Positions 11,154 through 22,199 of a stretch of 64,000 nucleotides of DNA are shown in pieces. The notes beneath the pieces are model-generated. The model saw only the letters and a list, made by a program, of their open reading frames with translations, searched no databases and was not told the DNA's origin. The stretch comes from Physcomitrium patens (taxonomy: Eukaryota; Streptophyta; Bryopsida; Funariales; Funariaceae): positions 14,563,329 through 14,627,328 of the forward strand of contig NC_037260.1 of NCBI RefSeq assembly GCF_000002425.4, read 5' to 3'. Position 1 is the first letter of the stretch. Each line of letters opens with the position of its first letter. Made by a program: the position numbers and the translations under genes.

Positions 11154-12149
11154 ACAGTCAAGAGTATTCAAACCCACTTCATTTAAAAATCCCGATTCAC
11201 CATTACAACACTGACTTCAGCATCGATTGCCTTAGTCTTCCCAAAACTCTACGAAGAAGAAAAATCCAAATTCTATGTCTTTCCTTCCCCGACCTGAAGC
11301 ATGAAGCTCCTCTCTCTCATTCCCTTGATCTTCAAAAAAACCTCCAATGAAAACCGAACTGGTAACCTTGTAAAAGCTTGAAAACTAGCTCCCCCCCCCG
11401 ATTCCCCTCTAACCTTATCCTCTGAATTTCTTCAATCTTCTGTCTTAGATCCGGAATTGGCTCCCACCTCAAGCTTGGATCCAAAATTGGCTCTCGCCGT
11501 CAAGCTTTCTCCTCCGTTTTTACCTTTAAGAAATCCATTTACCGAAAACAACATTCCCTGAAACGGCACAGAGAACAAGACAGCCTGAAATAGAATCGAA
11601 CCCCGTAATCGGGACCACATTGAGTCGCCCGACCAATTCAGGTCCTATATTGGGAAAGATGCTCGTAGTAACCTGGATGTTCCCGTAATTAGATCATATT
11701 GAGTCGCCCGACCAATTCAGGTCCTATATTGGAAAAGATGCCTGTAGTAACCTGGATGTTCCCGTAATTGGGTCAAATTGGTCCTCGCGTCAGATTGGCT
11801 AAGACCCGTAGTAAGACCTAGATTTCCCGTAATTAGACTGCATTGGGTTGACCGGCCAATTCAGGTCTCATATTGGATAAGAGGACCCGGATTGGATTAT
11901 CGAAACTGGATCCAATTGGCTCCTCGAACCCGTCGTGTGAATTGGTCCTTCTCTTCCTGCTGACTCCCGTTATTGGAATCGAATGGAGCATTTCAGTATG
12001 CCCCGGCTGACTGTAACGGAGTGACTGAACCTGACTACTCAGTATTTGTACTGGAGTTGGTCGATGCTCCCAATATTCGAGGTAACTGAATATTAATAAA
12101 ATTCCCCTTTCTTTTTATTTTCACTGTATACTCGTGTTACAACACGACA
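10938..12149 (-). repeat. Elem1 5' LTR (1212 bp)
   Basis: Same length and ends as the left copy; differences seen are GGCG for AGAG-type bases near 10970, one C within the T tract, and two single changes near 12034 and 12135. Carries the promoter for minus-strand transcription of the element. Confidence 0.95.
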
Positions 12150-12469
12150 ACATCTTATACACATGCTCTTAGGATCCTTTGACATATCACGAATTTCAAG
12201 AATATCCTATGACACATACTAATGACTCATACTTAGTCTTTGGATATTCTCTTGTTAATACTTTATTCTTTTGACTTTGACTCTTGGTCCATGACTTCGT
12301 CCTATATCCATTGGAAATCCTTATCATATATCAAGAGTCAAACCTTTGACCACTAGTAACTTACCTAAGGTAATATCCTATATAAGGTAACATTTTCTAC
12401 TTTTATTTTAACAAAGATTATCTACGAATTTCAATAGAAATATTTCTAAATGATTTTTATACATTTAGT
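12150..12469. other. Non-coding flank resembling the left flank of Elem1
   Basis: 12155-12240 is a diverged copy of 3662-3745 (both hold TAGGATCCTTT and TCAAGAATATCCTATG). The rest up to P's RT fragment shows no ORF or recognised element. It may be the remaining part of the copia LTR. Confidence 0.5.
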
Positions 12470-13579
12470 ATGAGAGCCATGCATTTAGAATTTTTTGGTC
12501 AATATTTGAATCAATGTGCCAAATATGGAATTTCTTTAAATTCAAAAAAGTACCAATTTGGTGTGCTTTTTGACAAATTTTTGGGTCATATAGTTTCGAT
12601 GGCAGGCATTGCTATAAATCCAGATATAATAAAGTTTATAGTAGAATTAAAGCAACCAGATACTATTACGGGTGTTTGAGCATTTGTCCACCATGTCAGT
12701 TATTATCAGTGATATATCTATCTATTCGCAGTTATATATCTTTCCTTGACAAATCTCTTGAAGAAACCACCAACCAATGGGACCAGTCCATTTTGGACAA
12801 AGGAATGTATAATTGCATTCGAAACATTGAAACAGAAATTGGTTTCAGTACCAATATTGGTGGCACTTTGTTGGATAAAACCATTCCAAGTTTATGTGGA
12901 TGCATCTAATGTCGCGATTAGTTCTGTGCTAAGCGACAAAGATAATCGAGGTTTTGATCACCCTATTTGTTATGCAAGTCGTCAATTGATAGCAATTGAA
13001 AGAAATTATACAACAATCGAAAGAAAAGCATTGGAGATGATTTATTCCATACAAAAGTTTCAACATTATCTTCTTGGTTATAAATTTGTTTTCCATGTCG
13101 ACTATGATGCTTTAAAATATATGATTAATAAGTCTCAATTGAGTGGTCGTATTATACAATGGATTTTACTCTTGCAAGAATTTGACTTTACTATTCAAGT
13201 AAGACTAAAAAAATCATATTCCAATGTAAACCATTTATCTCGATTATCCAATATATTGGGTAATGAACCCATTAAGGATACACTACCCGATACGAAACTG
13301 TTTGCAGTAGATATAATTACTTTCGAGTATAGTGAAATAATTCAATACTTGATATTTCAAACCTTCCCACCCAATTTCAATGAAAAGCTTAAACGATGCT
13401 TAATATTAAAATATGCACCTTATACGATGATTGGTGTAGCTTTATATAAACAAGGTAAGGATGGAGTTTTACAATGCTATATTTATCAGACTAAAGTATG
13501 TACTATATTCAAAGGTTGTCACTTGGATAATTGTGGTGGATATTTTGCGGGGGACTGCACAACTCGTAAAGCTTTATAG
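12470..13579 (+). pseudogene. P reverse transcriptase end and RNase H
   Basis: RT C-terminus: YLNQCAKYGISLNSKKYQF, LGHIVSMAGIAINPD. After a stop near 12678 and a shift the RNase H follows: FQVYVDASNVAISSVLSDKD (Asp), CYASRQL, NYTTIERKALEMIYSI (Glu), FVFHVDYDALKYMI (Asp) and NVNHLSRL where NVVADALSR would be usual, so the last Asp is lost. The catalytic half of RT is absent. Ends in the integrase zinc-finger region (HLDNCGGYFAGD). Confidence 0.8.
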
Positions 13580-14575
13580 GCTGGTTATTGGTGGCCAACA
13601 ATGTTTGTAGATGCCCACCAATTTGTCCATCATTGTGACCCATGTCAGATAACGGATCGACTTATTAGAACTTTAGCAATATCATTGGTACCAATTCTGG
13701 CTCAAGCACCTTTTGAAAAATAGAGAATTGATTTTATAGGACCAATTGCATCAGCCTCGAGAAATGGACAAAAATGGTATATAGTAGTAGCAATGGATTA
13801 CGTAACAAAATAGGTTCAAGCTGTAGCTATGAAAACCGATAGTACAAGTATAGTAGCAACCTTTTTGTATGAAAATATTATTATACGATTTAGTTGTCCA
13901 CGAGAATTGGTTAGTGATCGAGGAACTCATTTTATAAATAGTACAATCGAAGCACTCACGGCTAAATATGAGATAAAACATGGAAAGACTATACCATATC
14001 ATCCTAGAGCCAATGAATAAACAAAAAAGACTAATAGAATTTTATGTAAAATTTTAACAAAAATAGTTTCAAGAGCGGTAACAAATTGGGACACGAAGTT
14101 GTTCATAGCTTTATGGGCATGTCGTACTGCGTATAAAATTACTACCAATGCTACTTCTTTTCAATTGATTTATGGCCAGGAAGCAATATTACCTATTGAA
14201 TTGAAAGTCCAAAGTTTACAAATTGCTATAGATACTAGAATAGGATATCAGGATTCATTACGGCACCGTTTAGAAGAATTAAAAAAATTAGAGGAAACTA
14301 GAGCCAATGGATTACTGATAATAGAAACTACACAAAAACAAAGGAAGACTTATTATGATAGTAAGCTTAGACCAAAGGCTTTTATGCCAAATGATTTGGT
14401 ACTTCTTTATGATAGTCAATTTAAAAAAATTTCAGAAAAATTTCAAGTTCAATGGTATGGACTATATCGAGTTATTGTAGGATTTTCTAATGGTTCAGTA
14501 CAATTGGAAGATTTTATGGATACTAAATTTATGACACGAATCAATGGTAATCAGCTTAAATTTTACTATATATAA
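13580..14575 (+). pseudogene. P integrase
   Basis: GYWWPTMF and HHCDPCQ zinc-finger end, core with IDFIGPIAS (Asp), ELVSDRGTHFINSTIEA (Asp), PYHPRANE-stop-TKKTNRIL, where the Glu is Lys, then DTKLFIALWACRTAYK, LIYGQEAILPIE and a C-terminal part with PNDLVLLYDSQF and RVIVGFSNGSVQLEDF. Several stops: W-to-TAG before RIDFIG, TAG in VTK*VQA and TAA in ANE*T. No chromodomain is present; it ends with NGNQLKFYYI. Confidence 0.85.
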
Positions 14576-14693
14576 ATCCAAGACAGATTTTTTATTACAA
14601 AAGAGGGAGATGATCCAATTGATGGAATCATAGTTAGAAGTTGGAGGGGGACTTTTGACAAGCATCATGTTTTCTTTTGTAGTTAAGGAGAAG

Positions 14694-15110
14694 ATGGCGA
14701 ACATAGTGTTTGAGAAAGTAAGGATGGAGACCGATTGGAAAGAACGATAAGAACGGTTGCAGGTAGAAGTTACGATGTTACAGACTAAACTAGCTGCATT
14801 AGCGAAGGAGGCCAATAATTTAGTGTGGACCAATATGCCAGTTTCAGTGACAACACCTTCGGAAATACCTTTGCAATTGACAGAAGAATGGCAAAAGATG
14901 TTGGAAGAATGTGATAACCAAATTGCTCGATTTGAGTCTCAGGTACAGGAATTGGAATTGTTGAATGAAGATCTGATGGTGCGTTCAGATAGAGAACCAT
15001 CGAACACCAAGGCAGACGATGAAGATGTAGCAGAGGAGAAGGTCACAAATTCAAATGGTGGTAAGTCAACATCTTTGACTGAAGAAATCAACGCTGCTAC
15101 GTCTTTATAA
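14694..15110 (+). pseudogene. P additional ORF 3' of pol, coiled coil
   Basis: Separate reading frame 118 bases after integrase, same strand. ATG at 14694 (MANIVFEKV), one TAA near 14748, then 117 open codons rich in heptad Leu/Ile with E, Q and K (TMLQTKLAALAKEANNL, QVQELELLNEDLMV) and an acidic tail. The QVxELxxxNEDL block recurs in G's extra ORF (near 44370-44410). Function unknown; position fits the additional or envelope-like ORFs of some plant gypsy lineages, but I see no signal peptide or membrane helix. Not similar to a family I can name. Confidence 0.6.
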
Positions 15111-15162
15111 ATTGAGGCTAAATAATATTTACGAGGGCACTACATAATTAGGAGTGGGACTA

Positions 15163-15701
15163 TGAAAAATAGGTAAATAAACTTTGTGATAAGTTACTGG
15201 TTGGTTATTGATAATCTTGAAAATTAGACTGATGGTTAGGTAGTTTAATTGGTAATAATAGATTGTTAGTAGAATAAATGATTTAGAATTCAAAGGATCA
15301 TAACCTTTGGAATCCGCTGGCCAACGGATCATCTTTTTGGTAGAATAAATAGGTTGAAGAAAGAGAGATCGAAGCCAGATTGTAAGAGTCCTAAGCCGAG
15401 AGTCAAACTATGAGAGTCGTAAGCCGAGGGCCAGATTGTGAGAGTCGTAAGCCGATGGCTAGACTATAAGAGTTTTAAACTGAGGGCCAATCTGTGAGAG
15501 TCCTAAGCCAAGGGCCACACTATTAGAGTCTTAAGCCAAGTTTAATAATTGATTTCAGATAGCTAGAGTATAGTCAATTGTGACACTAACAGATCCAATT
15601 CATATAAGTCGAGTCTTTTCTCGTATTCAAACCCACCTCTATTAATTCAATTACTTTAGTATATCAAAGCTTGAACGCAATGAGAACAACAGTCCATGAC
15701 A
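15163..15701 (+). repeat. P 3' LTR, partial, with 28-bp minisatellite
   Basis: Starts TGAAAAATAGG right after the purine-rich TTAGGAGTGGGACTA (15148-15162), the same tract that precedes G's LTR. 15371-15540 holds about six 28-bp units of the form GAGAGTCNTAAGCCGAGGGCCA. The right end is unclear; the last bases up to 15701 include the remains of B's left terminus. Confidence 0.6.
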
Positions 15702-16071
15702 TTATCCCCTTTTTTAAAAACGAGTTCTACAAGGCACAGTAATCATATGTTGAAGAAATCTATGATGCAATGAATTATATTTCTCACATACTCTGATCTT
15801 TGTTCTCTTCAAAGATGATTGATAGGGCCTCTCAACCATCAGTAGTGTTTCATACCTCGGTGAGAAGACCACCCAATTATTTGATCATTGTTGAGGCCTT
15901 CATAACTTCTTTTGAATAAAATATTTGGAACACCATCAAGAGTTGTTCCTACCTCTAGTAAAATCACTAAACATCGGGAGTTCCTTCTAAGGTCGTGATA
16001 TCAAATGCGTTGTATTTTTCCATCTATTCGAGGAAGAACATGTTGTTCTTGAAGATCTTCATCTCAATTGT
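15702..16071 (-). other. B 3' untranslated region
   Basis: Non-coding; inverted homologue of 41130-41502 downstream of C integrase. Ends next to a purine tract (AAAAAAGGGGATAA on minus) at the missing 3' LTR. The last five bases, ATTGT, are the duplicated target of Heat. Confidence 0.8.
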
Positions 16072-16549
16072 TGTCACGGACAGAGAAATACAGACTCGAG
16101 ATCTAACAAGAAATTCAAGAAGAAGTGGCAAGAACTAGATTAATCAGATGAATACAAGAACAATACAAGAGAGGTGAGCTAGAGCTCCAAGAGATGTGTT
16201 GTCGAGACTGAAGAACTCTTCAGCCTTGATTCCAATATATACTTCTATTTAGAAAGCTTCTCAAGCAACTTCTATTAATTAGGAAGCTTCTAGAAGGTTC
16301 CAGAAACTTGCTTCTAGAAGGTTCTAGAAACTTGTCTCTAGAAGGTTCTAAGGACTATATCCCTAACATCTTCTACTAACTAAGAAGCTTCTAGAAGGTT
16401 CTAGAAACTTGTCTCTAGAAGGTTCTAAGGACTATATCCCTAACATCTTCTACTAACTAAAAAGCTTCTAGAAGGTTCCAGAGACTTGTTTCTAGAAGGT
16501 TCTAGAAACTTCTCTCTAGAAGATTCTAAGGACTATGTCCCTAATATCA
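16072..16549 (-). repeat. Heat 3' LTR (478 bp)
   Basis: TGTCACGG start and ATATCA end on plus. Next to it is CCCCCTCCTTT (purine tract on minus, 16550-16560). Contains three 77-bp repeat units versus two in the other LTR, which explains the ~80-bp length difference. Confidence 0.9.
16283..16530 (-). promoter_or_regulatory. Heat-shock element array, three 77-bp units
   Basis: Each unit holds a run of alternating GAA and TTC at strict 5-bp spacing, e.g. 16283-16310 with GAAGCTTCTAGAAGGTTC followed by CAGAAACTTG, then a second cluster TCTAGAAGGTTC. This is the binding consensus of heat-shock factor (nGAAnnTTCnnGAAn). The plus AATATATA at 16234-16241 is a TATA box on the minus strand, downstream of the array in the direction of transcription. 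Confidence 0.8.
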
Positions 16550-17092
16550 CCCCCTCCTTTAGCTTTGAGGTTTCTGAGAAGCAATGTTATTGTTAATCAG
16601 TACCAACGTAAGAAAATGAAGATTTGTCGCATAACGTCTGCTATGAATTCCAATTGTTGTTCACGAGGTAAGTGATTCATCGGCCCTTGAATCCAACGGT
16701 AGTGGCCCACTCCTTTAACTTCTGACCAAGCATGAACTTTCATGTCCTCATTATGAAACTGTCGTACAAACAGGCCTTCTGGCTGACCATCGTAAGCAGA
16801 CTCGGACTCAAATACAATTACTAGTGATCAGTTATTCGATATTCTCCGTCGTAGTCGTCATGTAGGAGGTTCTTCATCTTGGGGTTACCTTCGCGAGCTA
16901 GTCGGTTGAGATAATCTGACTGGCATAGTATTTATCTCTTGGCTATCCATATCATAAGACCAAACTATGGCTATTGAAAAAGTTCTACTTAATTTTGGAG
17001 AAAATAACTACATCAATTGCAAATTTTGGTGGTGCTCTCCCCCTTTCTTATATTCTTGGGTGAGCAAGGTTTAGAAGGAAGCTATCATCGAA
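16550..17092 (-). other. Heat 3' untranslated region
   Basis: From the polypurine tract (16550-16560) to the end of the chromodomain frame. About 530 bases with no supported ORF or repeat. Confidence 0.6.
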
Positions 17093-17408
17093 CCGACTTA
17101 GGTTTATGAGGATGTTGTTGATGAAACTCTTGTACCTTTTGTGGCACATTGGCGAGATTTTCAGCTGGCTCCTAAGTTTGCTCATTAATGTCGTAGCCGC
17201 TCCAATGAACAAGATACTCCAACTTGCCCAACTTTTGCCGTGAATCCAGCACCTTTTCAACCTCGTATTCCTCCTGGTTCTCGATCTCAATACTACGTGG
17301 TGGACATTGCACTCTTCCAGGAAAAGACGACTCTCGATAAGGCTCCAACAAAGAAACATGAAAGTCTGGATTTACCTTCATAGAAGCCGATAATTCCAGA
17401 TGATACGT
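17093..17408 (-). pseudogene. Heat integrase C-terminus with chromodomain
   Basis: Continues the integrase interrupted by Elem2: TYHLELSASMKVNPDFHVS, then the chromodomain EYEVEKVLDSRQ, YLVHWSGYDINEQT, a TAG where WEP is expected, and EPAENLANVPQKVQEFH. Chromodomains of chromoviruses read histone marks and direct insertion into heterochromatin. The aromatic residues W in VHWSGY and Y in YEVEKVL are visible. Confidence 0.85.
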
Positions 17409-18117
17409 TGTCGTATTACGTGCTTTCTTGCTCGAGAACGCGCTGGGCATCTGGCTGTAGAAGGTAGTATGGAGATTCGCCAATATTCAAGCAGTTTATC
17501 GATATTTGACTGTTGGAATATAAACAACTGCAAGAATACATTGTAAATCTATACGGATGCCCTTCGACTACTTGTCGAAGTCCTTTTTGCTCCAACAGAT
17601 AGGTCTCTAGATGTTACAGAGAACCCCGAACAACCCAAACTGCTAATCTTCAATACCGCTTTATACTCACGATCTTGTATCCACTGACTGTCTTGTTAGA
17701 TTAATCCAATAAATTTCATTCACTCCGCATACTCAATCCTATAGACACCCTTTTAATTTTTCATAACAGACGTAACTCGATTTCACAAAACAGTCAAGAG
17801 TAATCAAACCCACTTCATTAAAAATCCCGATTCACCATTACAACACTTACTTCAGCAACGATTACCTCAGTCTTTCCAAAACCCTATGAAGAAAAAAAAA
17901 CCCAATTCTCTGTCTTCTTTTCCCGCCCGAAGCATGAAGCTAGCTCTCTCGATCCTTCAAAACCCCCCCAAAAAACTTCTTCTCCCCCCCTCTCATTTCT
18001 TAACCTTAATTCTGAATTTCTTCAATCCTCCATCTTGGATCAGGAAATTGGCTCCCACCATCACAGCTTGGATCCAAAATTTCCTCTCATCATCAGAGCT
18101 TTTTCCTCTATTTTTAC
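17409..18117 (-). repeat. Elem2 left (3') LTR, truncated
   Basis: Matches Elem1 LTR positions 3746 to about 4328, but has ~200 bp unique sequence (17587-17785) in place of the T tract. Breaks off at TTTTACCTTTCA, a short microhomology, directly into the integrase tail. Confidence 0.85.
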
Positions 18118-19292
18118 CTTTCATCTTGTTGCTGCGGAATCTCTATACCTTCATTAAGGTCTTCCATATTCATCTCCACGTGTCTTCGTTTAAATATTTT
18201 TATTCACTTCCCTGCAATTGGTATTTTCAATTTTGTACCATCTAACTCCCGTAATGAGTAAGTCGCATTATCATGAACAGTTGTTACTACATATGGTCCA
18301 AACCAACGTTTTGAAAATTTCTGCAAAGTACTATGTTGATTATCCAGACTATTGTCATAAACAAGTACCCAGTCACCTTCCTCGATTGCTTTTGGTCTCA
18401 ATCGATGTTGCTTATCAAATCGCGCCTTGTTTTGTAACCTTGCTCTTTTTAACCTTTCCAATGCTATCTGGACATCTTCCGTTCTTTGCTCTAATTGTCG
18501 AATCCTAATAGCCAGAAGTTCTTCTCTTGTCAATCCATCTTCCCATGGTAGCATACTCCAAGTAAGTACCTTTTCTTCAATCGACATAATTGGTTTTTGA
18601 CCTATCATAAGTTCTACTGGCATATATCCTGTCACCGAACTATGTGTTGTTCGATCAGCCCATAATGCAAATGACAAAAGCCGTGGCCACTCTTTAACCT
18701 TCCCATTACAAGCTTTAACCAATGCTTTCACAATCGGTGGGTGACCGCGTTTGCTTTTCGCATTCCCTTCCGGATTATAAGCAGTAGTCAGTGATAGTTT
18801 AACTCCACATTTTTCAAAGAACTTACGAGCTTCTTGTGCATTTAATTCTCCACGATCTGCAGTGATTTTTCCTACGCATCCGTAGCGGCAAATGACATCT
18901 TCAAGCAAAAAACTACAAATCCCTTTTGTAGATTTTGTCCTCAATGCTCTTCCTTCTACTTGGTTTGATAAATCTTCTCGAGCTAAAACCAAATATCTCA
19001 TCTGCCATAACCCAACCGGCATAATAATCAAATCAACAACCCATTTAAAATGAATAGCCAGAGGATACGTAAGATGAAGACCATCTCGATGTCGGATATT
19101 AGAATACGATTGACAGATTTCACATGACTCTACAAATGAGAGCACATATTGATACATATTTTTCCACCAATATCTTTCCTTAAGTTTAGCAAAAGTAGTC
19201 CAGATTCTTCTATGCCCTGCCCATAAACTATCATGAAACTTCTTTAATAATTTTAGTTTTTCTTCCTTTTTGCCTATCACTCGTCGTGGCAT
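18118..19292 (-). pseudogene. Elem2 integrase
   Basis: 362 open codons from ATG 19292 with the same HHCC finger, Asp residues and altered NAKSKRGHPP motif (Glu to Lys) as Elem1, uninterrupted where Elem1 has TAA. The protein differs from Elem1 by very few residues from the start to about residue 300 and more afterwards. The acidic tail is lost by the junction deletion. Confidence 0.9.
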
Positions 19293-21531
19293 CCCAATTC
19301 CTTTCTTCGGTCTCTTCCATAAGAATCCATCTCGAAGTAAAAAAATATGCTTTTTTTCTTATTTGTTTGAATTTTTTTGTAGACCAATTTCCCTGCTTAA
19401 TCAAGGTATTCAAGTAATGACCAATATCCAATAATTCTCCTTCATAAGATTCTTCAAGAAATAGCTTGTCTTCTCTGTTGAGATTTGATATTGAATAGAA
19501 TTTAAATCCGACATCATCAATGTCTTCAACCATTTCATCCTCCCTCTCGTATCTTGCTCGAGATAGCATGTCTGCTACTAAATTATCTTTCCCAGTAACA
19601 TGCTTAAATTCTGGATTTAGTGACTTAATATAAGCAATCCATCTCAACATTCCAATATCTGGCGTTGAACAGTTAATAATCATTCCAAGCAATGGCAAGC
19701 AATTTGTTTCAATTACTACTACTGCCCCAATCAAATAGTCCTTTTCAGCTTTCATAGGCGAAACAACTCCCCAAAGTTCTCTTTTGACTTGCAAATATGC
19801 ACATTGACAAATACTTAAAACTTTAGCTCCAAATCGAACTGCAAATCTATTCCCACTGGAATCATCTTCACCCACAGCCCATCCAATGGCAATTGGACTA
19901 GCGTCCACAGTAAGAATCACTGGTCTATTGCACCTATAATCAACCTTCCTCAATATTGGAGGTGACATCAATAATTTCTTCAATCTTTGCATTGCCTGAA
20001 TATGCCTTTCTTGCCATTTAAATTGGTAACCCTTGCATAACAGTTCATATAATGGATCCGCTATGTGAGCAAAATGAGGGATCTAGATTCGATAAAATAC
20101 ACATGCACCAAAAAACCTGCGAATCTCTATTAAAGAATCACAATCCTCTTTCATCCTTTCAATTGCATCAACCTTAGTGGGATCTGGTTTTCTTCCGTAA
20201 GATCTACATAAATGTCCAACAATCACAACCTCTTGTACTCCAAATACGGACTTCATACCCGATAATGTAAGATGAACTTTTCTAAGCCGAGTTAAAATCT
20301 TTTTACAATTTTCTATATGATCAACAACATATTTGCGACACCCTCTCGTATCTAAAGTTTCATCTTTGTCTCCATCTCTGCACCCTTTTATAGGAACATC
20401 ATCCAGAAAAGGTATAGTCTTTTCTGGAATAAAATCTCTCAATACCTTATTCATCCCATTCATCATACGCTCAACTGAGTTGGTCGCGCCTTGAGGAAGA
20501 GTGCACATTCTAACCAATCCAAGTGGTGTCCTCATCGTTGTCATATCTCTACTTTCTTCCGTAAGTTGAAATTGATCATAACCTGAATGCAAATCACCCA
20601 TTGAATAGATCGCCCTTCCAGCAAATGCCTCAGTAAATTCATCCACAATAGGTCCAATTCCTGCATTCCTGACAGTTACTGCATTCACCGGTTGCATATC
20701 TTGAATAAACCGTAGTAATCCATTCTTCTTAGGTACCATAAACCATCAACTAGAATACTGCGCAAACGAGGGTTCCAATATTTTCATCTTTATTTTTTCT
20801 TTCAATAGTTCCACCAATTTAGATAAATGTGCCCTCGGTACTGGAATCAGTCTTAGATTCTAAGCTACATGTGGTACAGTGAAGATAACCATATGTGTTA
20901 TAATATTCGGATCCACACACCCAATTTCATGAAATTCGAAAGTAAACGATCTATCTTGTTTAGCCAACATCTTTTTGAAGTAAGTAATTTCTTCCGGCAA
21001 TAAAGAACCATCAGAACCAATCTTCAATTCTACAAGAGTCTCTTCAGTAAACTGATGTCCAATACTCATTAGATCTCTTAAACTTGCTTCTTTTGATGCT
21101 TCTCCTATTTGTTCCTTAGAATCTTCTGGTAATGGTCCGGCAACAGGCTTTACCTTCTTATCTGTCGTTTTATATCTCGTCTCTACTGTGACTTCTGGTG
21201 CTTGAAAAGATTCAAGTATGGTATAAACCTCTCTTGAATGAATCTCAATAATCTTATCATTATTCCCTAACCCAATAGATGTAATCAATTCCAATGAATC
21301 TTCTAGCCCATTTTCTTCATAAACACCTAAAATCCTCTCATCATCTTGTAATGTACCTAACTTGCATAATTCTCTTTCAATATTATATAATCTTTTTCTT
21401 TCTTTTCTTTTAAAATCATCAACTTTCTTATACATAATATTTCCATTCTCCAATATACCAATAAAACTCGCATCAAAGGTACCTTCATCTTGTGAGAGTA
21501 CCTCCTCTTTTATACCTCCATAATCTCGCTT
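19231..21531 (-). pseudogene. Elem2 reverse transcriptase and RNase H
   Basis: RNase H part 19231-20080 shows VDASPIAIGWAVGE, ETNCLPLLG (Asp to Asn as in Elem1) and VADMLSRARYE. A TAG near 20083 (WIPHF region) separates RT, which has RFIQDMQPVNAV, MGDLHSGYDQFQL, LPQGATNSVERMMN and IPFLDDVPIKG. A further TAA at about 20859 and one near 20747 break the N-terminal part. The RT region is clearly more diverged from Elem1 than the RNase H end. Confidence 0.88.
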
Positions 21532-22199
21532 TACAGTGGTACCTCTCCAAAATCCTTAAATCCTTCAACAATCTTTGGCAATGGTTTCTCCTTCAACCTA
21601 TCTCGATTCCGTTCATGGTTAGGAGGTACTATTAGAAATTGTATAGCTTTCCTCTCATCCTCGCTATGTACCATTGCATAAGCAGAACCATCATCAAGTA
21701 CTTTTGTTTCCATCCGTGTTGTTGTAATATAAGGTTGTCCTAAAATCAACGGATAAGACGTTGTATCTTGAACAAAGAAATGTTACTCCGTCGCAACATC
21801 TCCAATCCGAATTCTGACATCTAGACAAGCTCCATATAATTCGCCCCGTGTGTTATTAGCTGCTCGAATTGTCCATCTATGTTCCATATCAATTGGCCAT
21901 TTTTGCTTCTTATAAAGATCTTTAGACATGAGATTTATTTCAGAACCATGGTCGACTAAAGCAACAATTGGTTCTTCTATATCTCCTACTTTCACCAATA
22001 CCTCAGTAGTTGTCCTTGCCCAATGCTTTCGAGTATAATGGCTCAAAGTTTCCATTTCCTTGTCACTATAATCTTCAAAACATACTCGTTGATTATACCC
22101 ATTCTTTTTATTTGTTGGTTGCTTGTAACCCATATCAATCTCTTCTTCATCTTTATATATTCTTGCATCAATAGCATGACTCATTCCAGTTTCACCCAT
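21531..22199 (-). pseudogene. Elem2 protease region
   Basis: GYKQPTN spacer, VALVDHGSEINLMSKDL (DHG triplet), HRWTIRAANNTRGELYGAC, then a TAA (CAA in Elem1) near 21784, and MILGQPYITTTRMETKVLDDGS. Ends at the same GFKDFGEVPL-stop as Elem1, with RT continuing in the -1 frame. Confidence 0.82.

Larger units (their letters stand above)
3746..12149 (-). mobile_element. Elem1: young Ty3/gypsy element (DHG-protease lineage)
   Basis: Complete provirus-like structure on the minus strand: 5' LTR 10938-12149, tRNA-Trp primer site, gag, protease, RT, RNase H, integrase, polypurine tract, 3' LTR 3746-4957. Both LTRs are 1212 bp, begin TGTCGT and end ACGACA, and differ at only about five positions (roughly 99.6% identity), so the insertion is recent. 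The coding region nevertheless has at least three stops in gag-protease, a stop in integrase and a frameshift between RNase H and integrase. The 5-bp flanks (TACGT left, ACATC right) do not match. Confidence 0.93.
12470..15600 (+). mobile_element. P: Ty3/gypsy fragment with extra 3' ORF
   Basis: Plus-strand remnant starting inside RT. Order: RT end, RNase H, integrase, a separate coiled-coil ORF, polypurine tract at 15146-15162 and an LTR starting TG at 15163. The integrase and the spacing match element G (43404-48539) in the opposite orientation. gag, protease and the 5' LTR are missing. The right limit of the LTR is not defined. Confidence 0.8.

Noticed and set aside
15371-15540. Possible CRISPR-like array of 28-bp repeats
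   Set aside because: Units are contiguous with no unique spacers and the context is a plant LTR.
17886-18245. 119-codon plus frame at the left end of Elem2
   Set aside because: Runs across the LTR/integrase deletion join and is antisense to both.
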